Source: NP936 sp002726085 (lineage in GTDB: Bacteria > Acidobacteriota > Vicinamibacteria > Vicinamibacterales > UBA8438). From it: a stretch of 64,000 bases of DNA. Shown one piece after another: positions 35,072-43,539 of the stretch. Within the stretch, counting starts at the first letter, position 1; each line of letters opens with the position of its first letter. The DNA lies in NCBI GenBank assembly GCA_036012905.1, contig DASCQF010000009.1:1-64000 (forward strand). The letters are read 5' to 3'. Under the pieces are notes generated by a model. That model was not told the origin of the DNA. It worked only from the letters and a program-made list of their open reading frames with translations, and searched no databases. A program made the position numbers and the translations under genes.

Positions 35072-36085
35072 TCATAGCCGCGCCTTTCGTCCACCGGCGC
35101 CAGGGTGGTCCGACTTGCCACCGGAATGGCCAAGCCACACCAGGAGCCGAGCACTACGCTGTCGTCCCACCAGCGTCTGGAGACTTCGTTTGATCACCTG
35201 CCTGCCCGCAGCAAGGCTCCTTCGTTCCACCTGTCGAAGACGCGCGCGGAAGATGGCACGACGGAGCGCCGCACGAGACGCAGGCTCGGCGAGCGGCTCG
35301 GACGCACGCGCGGGATCCACGGGCTTCGCGAGTGCCACGAGCTCCACCCGGTCACTGAGGCCAACGACCGCAAATCCAGACCTTGCAAACGTCTGCCGCA
35401 GCGTGTCGGGCGTGAACAGGGAGAGATGCGGACTCGACAGCTCTTCAACGGGCTCGGCGAGACGCAACACGTTCGGGGTCGTGATATACGCCGCTCCGTT
35501 CGGTGCGAGCAAGGTCCGAAGCTTGGCCAGGAAGGCGAAGGGGTCATTGGTGTGCTCGAGGACGTCCATCGCGATAGCGAGATCAAACCGCCGGCCTTCG
35601 AGTTGTGCATCTTCGAAGACCGCCTCGATTACCTCGACTCCGTACTCCTGGCGTGCGTGCGTGGCGTAGGTCGCCGTCGGCTCCACGCCCAACACGCTCC
35701 AACCGTCGCCGGCCAGCATCGACAATAGCAAACCCTCGGCGCAGCCGACCTCGAGCGCGGAGCCGGGTCGCACACGGCTCGGCAACCTGTCGCGGAGCCA
35801 CTGATAGTCCCGTTCCGCCTTGAGCGTCTTCCAGTACAGGTACTCCTGACTCGGACCGTCGTCGGCATAGCCCAGCGCCGGAGACCGATACACACCGCTA
35901 TAGAGACGCCGTAACTCCTGGGACGAGAGCTGGGGATTGGCGTAGATGTGTCCACATTGACCGCAGAGGACTTTCACCGAGGTTGACGGAGAGACGTTCA
36001 GTGCCTTCAAGTAGCGGTCGTTCGGCACTCGCCACAGCGTCCGCGCCCGACCACTCCCACACGAGACGCAGTTGACGTATTCCAC
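35072..36085 (-). CDS. Class I SAM-dependent methyltransferase with zinc knuckle
   Basis: 337 residues. It begins with a Cys-rich motif (CVSCGSG ... CGQCGHIYANPQ), then SALEVGCAEGLLLSML (motif I), FDLAIAMDVLEHTNDP (motif IV) and LAPNGAAYITTPNVLRL (motif V). The C-terminal tail of about 70 residues is basic, with many Arg, and may bind membrane or glycan lipid. It resembles the methyltransferases at 1930 and 13266 in plan. The gene ends 34 bases before the GT2 fusion gene and starts beside the acetyltransferase relic. Substrate unknown. Confidence 0.86.
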   Translation of the reverse strand: MEYVNCVSCGSGRARTLWRVPNDRYLKALNVSPSTSVKVLCGQCGHIYANPQLSSQELRRLYSGVYRSPALGYADDGPSQEYLYWKTLKAERDYQWLRDRLPSRVRPGSALEVGCAEGLLLSMLAGDGWSVLGVEPTATYATHARQEYGVEVIEAVFEDAQLEGRRFDLAIAMDVLEHTNDPFAFLAKLRTLLAPNGAAYITTPNVLRLAEPVEELSSPHLSLFTPDTLRQTFARSGFAVVGLSDRVELVALAKPVDPARASEPLAEPASRAALRRAIFRARLRQVERRSLAAGRQVIKRSLQTLVGRQRSARLLVWLGHSGGKSDHPGAGGRKARL

Positions 36086-36133
36086 CTCACCAGCTGCGGC
36101 GTGCGGTTGGCGGTCTGGGGCAAGGAAGTCGTG

Positions 36134-36420
36134 TCACGACGGGGCTCCAGCCGACGTCGGATCGTCTCCCAGTCGAAGCCGGGTCCGGCAGCACACCCGC
36201 CCGCACGCCGTGCACGCGCGCTCATCGGACACCACTGTGTGCTGCAGCGGGAGACGGACGCCGCGCCAACACATCCAGCCAACGACCTTCGCCGGAGCAC
36301 CTATAGACCAAAACATTGTCGAGCACGTCCTTCGTCGCCACTGCTCCTGCGCCGACGAACGCAGACGCGCCGAGCGCGTGACCGCAACCACGATGGCATG
36401 AGCCGTACTGGAGACACCGA
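36134..36420 (-). pseudogene. Decayed hexapeptide N-acetyltransferase (WbpD/WlbB-like C-terminus)
   Basis: No intact frame explains the 428-base gap 36086-36513, but the minus strand encodes pieces of one protein in different frames: STAHAIVV, then GHALGASAFVGAGAVATKDV with LDNVLVY, then GAPAKVVGWMCWRGVRLPL and a trailing CTACG. Read together they match the last hexapeptide coil and Cys-containing C-terminus of UDP-sugar N-acetyltransferases. One base appears lost near 36385 and one gained near 36302. The N-terminal part is missing. Such an enzyme would have acetylated a UDP-3-amino sugar. The identification rests on pattern memory, with moderate confidence. Confidence 0.6.
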
Positions 36421-36513
36421 TCGCCGCCCAGGCGTCAGACCTCCCATGTCTCTTCGATGCTGCAAGATCACGAAGCCACGGTTCCATGCGCTCGAGCCGA
36501 CGGCCTCACCTCA

Positions 36514-38091
36514 CTACGACCGGTGCCCCGCCATCGCCAGGGGCTGCCAGGCGGCGGCAGCCACCATCTTCACGACCTCCCAATCCCTGCGTGTGAGCTC
36601 ACTCAGCAGAGCCAGCGCCAAACAGTACACGGCCGGGGCCGCGACGCCGCACGCGAGCGCGGCGGGCGTGCCTGCCGGACGCAGCATATGCGCACTGCCC
36701 ACGACAAGAACGGCGGCGCCTAGGGCCCGGGCGATCGACGTCATCGGCACGATGCGTCGCATGTGCGCAACGGTCACGAGCGTGATCACCCGTGTCAGAC
36801 CGTACGCCAGGAACGTGGCGGCGATGGCGCCCGGCGCGCCGAAGCTCGGAATCAGGGCCAGATCGAAGATCAGCACCGCGCACCCGAGCAGGCTGCTCAG
36901 GGCGACCGATTCTTTCACGAGGTTGTAAGCGTTCATCGCGAAGATGCCGTAGGCGACCCAACCCGCCCGCAGCACAAAGACTGGAAGCAGCATCCGGAAA
37001 AGCGGCACCGCATCCGCGTAGTCTGGTCCAAACGCTAGCCCCACGAACGGCTCAACCAGGAAGAACACGGTGACAGCGAGCAGGGTGGCACCGTGCAGGA
37101 ACCACCGGAATAGCACCTGGAATCTCACCCTGATGTAGTCCTGATCCATCGTGGATATCTTCGAGACGTATGGGGTCAGCACCAGCGTCAGCACGTTGAC
37201 GACCGTCATCATGGCGCCGATGAACAGGCCTGCAAGGTAGTACGTCGCGACTTCGCCGGGCGAGCGCCACCAGCCGAGCATGAGCTTATCCGCCCAACTG
37301 AGTGCGTAGAAGCTCTAGGCGACGGCCTTTAGGGGAAGGCCGAACCGCCACACCAGGGCGGCATGCTCGGACACCGTCCGGAACCGCAGCAAGGCGCCAG
37401 CCCGACGCCACATCCAGTGCCGAACGAGGCCCAGCCCAAGGACCGCGCTCCCGAACGCACAGCCGCCAGTAATGATGAGCGCGGCGGTGACCGTGAGATC
37501 GGCGAACGTCACCCACAAGCCGAGCACCAGCAACTGGGACCCTATGAACACGAACCCGATGAGCGCCTCTCGCTTCCAGTCCTGGAGGCTCTGGTAGAGT
37601 TGCGCGACGAAATCCCGAAGGGCAATCCCCACGAAGTACAGCGCACCGATGGCGAGGGGCCAGGCTAGCGCTGGCACTCGAAAGAATCGATCAGCCAGCA
37701 GGTTCGCTGTGCCCAGAATCACGAGCGCGCAGAACGCCGCTCCCGCGAGCTGGATGAGTAGCGCCGCGGCCGCCAAGTCGGCCGCTGGTCCGGGCGACTC
37801 AGCGTCTGGCTTACGGACCGGCAGGTATCGGATGAGAGTACTCTTCGCGCCAAAATCTGAGAGCACGAAAGCCAGCCCGGTGACGCTGTAGACCAGCACC
37901 AGAAGTCCGTAGTCCTCTCGGCCGAGCGCGCGACTCAAGATCACGGACGCCAGAAAGCTCCCGACCAGGGCGACGAGGGTCGCCCCCAACTTGAGCCTGA
38001 CGCTCCGGCCCAGCGCGAGCACTTCCGCCGCAGTCCCGGTGGGACCGACTCCGCTCGCGTTGGTCGGCACGGAATCGGCAGTCTCAGGCAA
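36514..38091 (-). pseudogene. Wzx-type flippase interrupted by an in-frame TAG
   Basis: Two frames, 37315-38091 and 36514-37281, are in the same register and together make a flippase of about 525 residues. The first half has LSRALGREDYGLLVLVYSVTGLA and SDFGAKSTLIRYLPV; after the TAG at 37315-37317 the reading continues SFYALSWADKLMLGWWRSPG into a normal second half (SKISTMDQDYIRVRFQVLFRW). The intact paralogue at 22747-24264 aligns across the stop (FGLLLSFQGLYRFGVSWFDKILLG), so only one codon is damaged. It could be a nonsense mutation, a sequence error, or a product made by readthrough. As two halves it is unlikely to move glycan. Confidence 0.85.
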
Positions 38092-38153
38092 CTGACGCTC
38101 GCTGCAGTGCCGCTAACAAAGGGGAAAATGGGCGACAGGGACGTGCGCCGCGT

Positions 38154-39164
38154 TCAGAGAGCAGAACGGCGGGACGCAGGGATCGTCTGATCGCCGGGCC
38201 AACCTCCACCCTCGGCCGGTACGTCGACCAACTCCTCGTGAACTTCGTAGTCCGTCTCCGATTCGAAGGTCATCGGGCACGTGCACTCCGCGCACATCGA
38301 GAGCGCTGTGAAGTCGCGGAGCATGGTATCGCGATACTTCACATACGCGGGACCGTTCCAGATCTCTCGAAACGGCGTCGTAAACACGTTCCCGAACGGA
38401 TACCAATTGTTGAAGTCCATGTCGCAGATCGTGACCGAGCCATCGCCATTGATGTTCGTCATCAGGTAGGGCTTGTCGCAGGTCGTGACGGAGCGCTTCA
38501 GCCGTAGGCGACCCGCCTCCATGCGGTAACGCGTCGCGTGCTCGACATCGGCGGGGATGAGGTCGGTGGTGTCTGGTGACCCGTCGAACTTCTCGCCGAT
38601 ACCGTAGTGCACGTCGAGCGTCTTGAGCCGCACGATATCGACGCCGAGACTGGCTGCGCGTCGCCGGAACGGTTCCGCTTGACTTGCTGCATCCCGGTGC
38701 AAGAGCAACTGGAGGTGCACCACCGGCTTTCGCCTACCCATCGTGCGGCGCCGCTCGACGAGCCGCTTGATACCCTGATTGAGCTTGGCGTAGTCGCCGC
38801 CGACCCGATAGGTGAGGAACGTATCGGCATCCAGCCCGTCGTAGGCGATGATCGCCACGTCCAGCCCGGAGCTGATCATGAGCTCGACGTTCATCTCGTT
38901 CAGAAAGTGCCCGTTCGTATTGATCGTGATGTCGATCGGACTGTACCGCCGTTTCGCGTACCCGATCATGTCGAACAGCTCTTTGTTCATCGTCGGCTCG
39001 CCGATGCCGACGAGCTGCAGAGTCTTCGTGTACGGTCCAAGCTGGTCGATGACCGTCTTGAAGTCTGCGAACGAGACCACAGCCGTCTCTCGATCCATGC
39101 GTCCCGTGGTCAACGGGCAGAGCGGACACTCGAGGTTGCAACGATTGATCGGCTCGAAGTGCAC
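38154..39164 (-). CDS. Radical SAM / SPASM protein, 5' end cut by the IS element
   Basis: 336 residues from a GTG at 39164. The cluster motif CNLECPLC begins only eight residues from that start. LQLVGIGEPTMNKELFDMI, DITINTNGHFLN and IIAYDGLDADTFLTYRVGG are standard radical SAM blocks; a SPASM-type tail contains CDKPYLMTNINGDGSVTICDMDFNNW and MCAECTCP. In frame upstream the DNA still reads YDPSFV, a typical native lead-in (family: YDPSxVxxEPxNRCNLxC), before the reading enters the IS end and meets TAA. So the true N-terminus was removed by the insertion and the present start is makeshift. Function unknown; similar genes occur in glycan loci. Confidence 0.82.
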   Translation of the reverse strand: MHFEPINRCNLECPLCPLTTGRMDRETAVVSFADFKTVIDQLGPYTKTLQLVGIGEPTMNKELFDMIGYAKRRYSPIDITINTNGHFLNEMNVELMISSGLDVAIIAYDGLDADTFLTYRVGGDYAKLNQGIKRLVERRRTMGRRKPVVHLQLLLHRDAASQAEPFRRRAASLGVDIVRLKTLDVHYGIGEKFDGSPDTTDLIPADVEHATRYRMEAGRLRLKRSVTTCDKPYLMTNINGDGSVTICDMDFNNWYPFGNVFTTPFREIWNGPAYVKYRDTMLRDFTALSMCAECTCPMTFESETDYEVHEELVDVPAEGGGWPGDQTIPASRRSAL

Positions 39165-39178
39165 GAAGCTCGGATCAT

Positions 39179-40602
39179 AGGTTAGTTCTTAAGCAGATAC
39201 GCGCCTGAAACGCTGAGACGAAGGGGGCGTAGCCCCGTAGCGAGGCGTCCCTTTGTCCGATCCCGATTGGGATGCGCGCGTTGCGCATTGTCGGCAAGAT
39301 ACCGCACAAGATCACGGAAGCGGTGTGTGACACGATGCGCCTGCAACACGGCCTTGAAGAGATCCGTGGCCTTGTACCGAAAGGCCATGGCGGCATTGCG
39401 CGTCGAGATGTCCACGTCTCTCACGACGAGTTCCGTCACGTGGGCGACGAAGCGCTTCAGGAGGGCGGCGGCGAGGGAGGCCCAGATAAGTCCCTCCGCA
39501 ATCGACGGATTGGCCGTACGGAAGGCGTGGAGGTTCGCATAGGACGTCCACTCCTTAAAGAGGAGTTCAATCTGCCAGCGGAGACGGTAGAGGTCGCGAA
39601 CGGATGCGCACGTGAAGGCCTCGCTCGGCAGGTTGGTGACGAAGGCCAGGTGCTCCTTCCGCCTGCGGTTCCACAGCAGCAGGAGTCGAAACGGTGGGTC
39701 GGTCTTCTTCCAGCGCACGAGTAGGTCACCAGACCTGCCCCTGAGGCGTGCTCGGAGGGTGTCCAGCGTGCGTCCGCCCCACGAAGGGCGCTCACGTCCC
39801 CCGACCAGCGCACGGACGACGACCGGGTTGATCTTCGTCTGAAAGCGCACGATGAAGGAGCCCCCGGCGTGGTGCACACGCCGACAGTAGGCGACATCCA
39901 TGTAGCCCCGGTCGGCCAGCAGCAGCTTGCGACGCAGGTCCCCGGGAGCCGGCAGAAACTGGCGCTCGCCGGCGGCATCCGGTGTCAGGTGGACTCGGAT
40001 GGCTTGGTCGTGGAAGAGACTCATTGTGGCATGCAGCTCCACGGCGGCGGGACTGATTTTCGTGAACCGCCCGGGAAAGGTGTCCCGCAAGGCGTCCACG
40101 ACCGCGAACGACGTCCCGTCTTGCAGCAAGATAGCGTCGAAGCCGCGCAGCGCATGCCCCGGCACGGGGGCAAGCACGCGGACCACCAGGTGCTGCAACA
40201 GGTGCTCGAAGAGCTGCCACGTGAACGTCGGAAAGGCCGGCTTCGCCAGTTGGGTGTGAAAGGGTTTGTATTGCACCGATCGGTCCGCGAGGGCATTGAA
40301 GACCCGCAGGATGTCGGCGAGCGTCTTGGTGCTGTAGCATGACAGGCTCGTCAGCAGGGCGATGGCCATCCGGTGAGGGGTGACCGCTCGCAGCCGGTGC
40401 GTGAACCCGGTCGTGCGGCCCAGTCGCGTGATGCCGCCCTCGCCCAACACGCGGGTGAGCCGGCGAGAGAACTTGGTAAACTGGCGTCTGTTCATCGGGG
40501 GCCTCCGTTGCTTGAGTGGTCGTCGCAACACCAATTCTAGCAACCAGACCCCGGTGAACACTGTAAAGCTCTTAAAACAAAGCAGCTCTAAAGATCCTAC
40601 CT
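39179..40602. mobile_element. IS4-family insertion sequence
   Basis: About 1.4 kb with a single DDE transposase. Outer ends AGGTTAGTTCTTAAGCAG (left) and, reversed, AGGTAGGATCTTTAGAGCTG (right) form an imperfect inverted repeat, allowing gaps. The boundaries are therefore approximate. No convincing target-site duplication is seen, and the right flank does not contain the missing start of the radical SAM gene, so a deletion or rearrangement next to the element is likely. Confidence 0.75.
39182..40495 (-). CDS. IS4-family DDE transposase
   Basis: 437 residues from ATG 40495 (MNRRQFTKFSRRLTRVL). The catalytic acidic residues appear in AILLQDGTSFAVVDAL (first Asp), KLLLADRGYMDVAYC (second Asp) and DLYRLRWQIELLFKEW (Glu, within the IS4 Y-x2-R-x3-E signature). 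The Lys usually found seven residues after this Glu seems to be Thr (ELLFKEWTSY), which may or may not affect activity. Longer frame upstream of 40495 overlaps the IS end and is excluded. The reading frame is full length with no visible break, so the element may be recent. Confidence 0.92.
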   Translation of the reverse strand: MNRRQFTKFSRRLTRVLGEGGITRLGRTTGFTHRLRAVTPHRMAIALLTSLSCYSTKTLADILRVFNALADRSVQYKPFHTQLAKPAFPTFTWQLFEHLLQHLVVRVLAPVPGHALRGFDAILLQDGTSFAVVDALRDTFPGRFTKISPAAVELHATMSLFHDQAIRVHLTPDAAGERQFLPAPGDLRRKLLLADRGYMDVAYCRRVHHAGGSFIVRFQTKINPVVVRALVGGRERPSWGGRTLDTLRARLRGRSGDLLVRWKKTDPPFRLLLLWNRRRKEHLAFVTNLPSEAFTCASVRDLYRLRWQIELLFKEWTSYANLHAFRTANPSIAEGLIWASLAAALLKRFVAHVTELVVRDVDISTRNAAMAFRYKATDLFKAVLQAHRVTHRFRDLVRYLADNAQRAHPNRDRTKGRLATGLRPLRLSVSGAYLLKN

Positions 40603-40627
40603 AAGAGTCTAGTATAGTCTAGCGGGC

Positions 40628-41125
40628 ATGAGCACCAGAGGCGGTCGAGCGGGACGGAGGGGTCGAGGCCCGGGGTCGGTGGCGCGCATCGCAACAGCCG
40701 CCGGCGTCATCCTTTGCTGGGCGTGCGTGGCAACGTCGGTCGCAGCGGGCCGGGGGTCGGCGGCACGACAGACCCAGTCGGTCTGGGACGGCGTGTATAC
40801 CCAAGCCCAGGCGCAGCGTGGCGAGCCGCTCTACGAGGCAGCGTGCGCCGAGTGCCACGGGTCCGATTTGACCGGGATCGAGGTGGCTCCGGGACTGGCC
40901 GGCGGCGAGTTCGTCTGGAACTGGAATGGACTGACGGTCGGCGACCTGTTCGAGCGGGTGCGGATCTCGATGCCGCAAGCCGATCCCAACAGCATCAGCC
41001 GACAGGAGAAAGCCGACATCCTGGCCTACATGCTTCAGGTCAGCGGCTTTCCGGCTGGGGAAACCGAAATGGCCAGCCGGACAAATCAGCTGCGCGGCGT
41101 GAGCTTCCTCGCTGTGGAGCCCTGA
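40628..41125 (+). CDS. Exported c-type cytochrome, class I
   Basis: 165 residues. A basic N-terminus and hydrophobic segment (VARIATAAGVILCWACVATSVAAG) form a signal peptide. The haem motif CAECH is at residues 73-77 and the likely axial Met is in ISMPQADP (Met115). FVWNWNGLTVGDLFERVR and ADILAYMLQVSGFPAG are typical of the small cytochromes that partner PQQ dehydrogenases in Acidobacteriota. It begins only 26 bases beyond the IS right end; a TATAGT at 40613-40618 could act as a -10 box but would leave almost no leader. No strong ribosome site is visible before the ATG. Confidence 0.87.
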   Translation: MSTRGGRAGRRGRGPGSVARIATAAGVILCWACVATSVAAGRGSAARQTQSVWDGVYTQAQAQRGEPLYEAACAECHGSDLTGIEVAPGLAGGEFVWNWNGLTVGDLFERVRISMPQADPNSISRQEKADILAYMLQVSGFPAGETEMASRTNQLRGVSFLAVEP

Positions 41126-41168
41126 CCCTCATCGTCATCAACATCAACTTGAAACTCTCACAGGAAAG

Positions 41169-42557
41169 ATGCGCTGCCCATCTCGCGTCTGTAGGCGGGC
41201 AGGTCATCGGTCGACCCTCAGGACACTGCTGTCCGGTCTCTTGCTGCTGGCTGTCGCATGCGTGCCCTCGGTCGGGACGCCCCCGACAGAAGACACCGCG
41301 GTGTGGTTCGAGGGCGCCACGCTCATTGACGGCGAGGGCGGCGACCAGATCGAACGCTCCAGCTTCCGCGTCGAGGAGGGCGTGTTTACCTGGGTGGGCC
41401 GGCTGGGAGAACGAGACGTCCCGGAGGGCGCCACGCGGGTGGACCTGACCGGCAAGACGGTGATCCCCGCGCTGATCGACGCCCATCAGCACATCGGCCT
41501 CACGAACGTCAAGGACGGAACGAGCCACCACGACAATTACACGCGGGCGAATCTCATCGAGCAGCTCGAGCGATCCGCCTATCACGGGGTGGCCGCCACG
41601 ATGAGCCTCGGGCTCGAGGTCGACGAGGCGCTGGCGTTCGAGTTGCGTGACCAGACGATTCCGCATGCGGCGCGTTTCCTCACCTCGGGACGCGGCATCG
41701 CCGCCACATCGATGGCCGGTCCCCAGCAGGACTATCGGCTGGGGATCCCACGGGGAGCTCGCTCCGCCGTCGAAGGACGCGCGGCCGTCGAGGAGCTTCA
41801 GGCAAACGGAGTGGACCTGGTCAAGATCTGGGTCGACGACCGGGGAGGGGCGGTCCCGAAGCTTGGGCCGGAGGTTTACCGGGCAATCATCGACGAGGCG
41901 CATATCCGAGGCATGCGGGTGGTGGCGCACGTGGGCACGACCAGCGCGCTCGAGGACGCCAAGGACCTGCTCCGGGCCGGCATCGACGGGTTCGCCCACA
42001 CCGTGCGGGACCGGGACATCGACGACGAATATATGACGCTGGTCAGGCTGTACCCCGACGTCTGGACGCTGCCCAACCTGCCCGGCTCGCCGGTGACGGC
42101 GACCGACCTGGCCTGGCTGAGCGAGACGCTGCCACCGTTCGAGATCGACACCCTCAGCCGACAGGCCGAACGCTTCGACGCCGAGGGGCCAGGCGATCTG
42201 TTCGAGCTGCAGTGCCGGAATCTCGCGCGGAACCACGAGGCGGGGATGGTCGTCGGCATGGGAACCGACTCGGGCACCAGCGTCGCCTGGACCACGCACA
42301 CCGAGCTGCGCGACATGGTGTCGTGCGGTCTCAGTCCGATGGAGGCGATTGAGTCGGCGACGCGGATCAACGCGCAGATTCTCGGGCTCGACGACCTCGG
42401 CGCGGTGGCCGTCGGAAAGAACGCCTCGTTCGTGGTGCTGGACGCGAACCCCCTCGCCGATATCGCCAACACCCGACAGATCTCCCGGGTCTATCTGCGG
42501 GGCGCGGAAGTAGACCGTGACGCGCTCAGGGCGAGGTTCCTCGACGAGGCGCGGTAG
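41169..42557 (+). CDS. Amidohydrolase-family lipoprotein
   Basis: 462 residues. LLSGLLLLAVAC is a lipobox, so the enzyme is probably lipid-anchored in the periplasm. The metal-dependent hydrolase fold is shown by VIPALIDAHQHIGL (His-x-His), VDLVKIWVDDRGG (position of the bridging Lys), MRVVAHVGT (His), GFAHTVRD (His) and GMGTDSGTSV (Asp). AVAVGKNASFVVLDANPLADI is the C-terminal composite-domain strand seen in imidazolonepropionase/dipeptidase-like amidohydrolases. Substrate unknown. It follows the cytochrome by 43 bases. Confidence 0.88.
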   Translation: MRCPSRVCRRAGHRSTLRTLLSGLLLLAVACVPSVGTPPTEDTAVWFEGATLIDGEGGDQIERSSFRVEEGVFTWVGRLGERDVPEGATRVDLTGKTVIPALIDAHQHIGLTNVKDGTSHHDNYTRANLIEQLERSAYHGVAATMSLGLEVDEALAFELRDQTIPHAARFLTSGRGIAATSMAGPQQDYRLGIPRGARSAVEGRAAVEELQANGVDLVKIWVDDRGGAVPKLGPEVYRAIIDEAHIRGMRVVAHVGTTSALEDAKDLLRAGIDGFAHTVRDRDIDDEYMTLVRLYPDVWTLPNLPGSPVTATDLAWLSETLPPFEIDTLSRQAERFDAEGPGDLFELQCRNLARNHEAGMVVGMGTDSGTSVAWTTHTELRDMVSCGLSPMEAIESATRINAQILGLDDLGAVAVGKNASFVVLDANPLADIANTRQISRVYLRGAEVDRDALRARFLDEAR

Positions 42558-42695
42558 CGCACCGCGGCCCCTGCAACGGCGAACCGGCCTGTGCGCTCAG
42601 GGTGACGCCAGGGCGATCGCCCTCGATTCACCCCTCGCTGACGCGATAGGATGCAATCGGTCAGCTGTCCGTGCTCATCGTGAAAGGAGCCTGTC

Positions 42696-43523
42696 ATGCG
42701 CATCGCCACGATTGTCGTCGCCGGCGTCCTCCTCGTTGCAGCCGCGTCGACGTCCGCCCAGGGGCCGACGCACGCCTTCATGACCGCCTCCGACGGCGTG
42801 CGGATCCATTATGCGGAGCTCGGCAGCGGCACCCCGGTCATCCTCATTCATGGCTACACGGCGAACGCCGAGGGCAAGTGGTTCAAACCGGGCATCGCCC
42901 AGGCGCTGGCCAAGCGTCACCGCGTCGTCGCCATCGACGCGCGAGGGCACGGCCAGAGCGAAAAGCCGCATGACCCGATGAAATACGGGCCGCAGATGGC
43001 CGACGACGTCATCGAGCTGATGGACCACCTGGACATCGAGCGGGCTCATATCCACGGCTACTCGATGGGCGGCAGCATTCTCACCCAGGTGCTCGCCCGG
43101 CATCCGGACCGGGTCATCACCGCCATCTACGGAGGCTCCGGCGTGCGTGAGGTCGATCCGGCCTGGCAGGCGCGCGTGCCCGACGACCCGGAGACGCCCG
43201 ACGACCTGCCGCGTGCGCCCCGCAGCGAGAACTGGTCGGGGTATCCCGGGTTCGACCGCACCGCGCTCGACGCCGTCAGGAACTACCCGTGGGAGCCGGA
43301 CCAGCGCGCAATCGATTTGACAACGGTCGACATTCCGGTGCTGGCGATCGTCGGGGGCTACGACCGCCCGAACGACCGGACGCATCGCCTGTCGCGCGAG
43401 CTGTCCGACTTCGAGCTCGTCGTGCTGCCGGGTGAGACCCACGGCTCGGCACACTTCAACCCGCGGTACACCGAGGCGCTCGTCGAGTTCGTGCGGACGC
43501 ACGACACCGGTGCGACCGAGTAG
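42696..43523 (+). CDS. Secreted alpha/beta hydrolase
   Basis: 275 residues. Signal peptide MRIATIVVAGVLLVAAASTSAQ; mature chain has the oxyanion region VILIHGYTAN, nucleophile elbow GYSMGG (Ser123), acid in VGGYDRPND and His249 in LPGETHGSAHF. A short cap lies between strands 6 and 7 (PETPDDLPRAPRSENW). It should hydrolyse a small ester or similar bond in the periplasm. AAAGGAG eight bases before the ATG is a good ribosome site. Just 16 bases separate it from the peptidase gene downstream. Confidence 0.9.
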   Translation: MRIATIVVAGVLLVAAASTSAQGPTHAFMTASDGVRIHYAELGSGTPVILIHGYTANAEGKWFKPGIAQALAKRHRVVAIDARGHGQSEKPHDPMKYGPQMADDVIELMDHLDIERAHIHGYSMGGSILTQVLARHPDRVITAIYGGSGVREVDPAWQARVPDDPETPDDLPRAPRSENWSGYPGFDRTALDAVRNYPWEPDQRAIDLTTVDIPVLAIVGGYDRPNDRTHRLSRELSDFELVVLPGETHGSAHFNPRYTEALVEFVRTHDTGATE

Positions 43524-43539
43524 GCATGGGAGCGAGCGG

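Noticed and set aside
41040..42299. 419-codon minus-strand open frame
   Set aside because: Antisense to the amidohydrolase lipoprotein; no recognisable domain.
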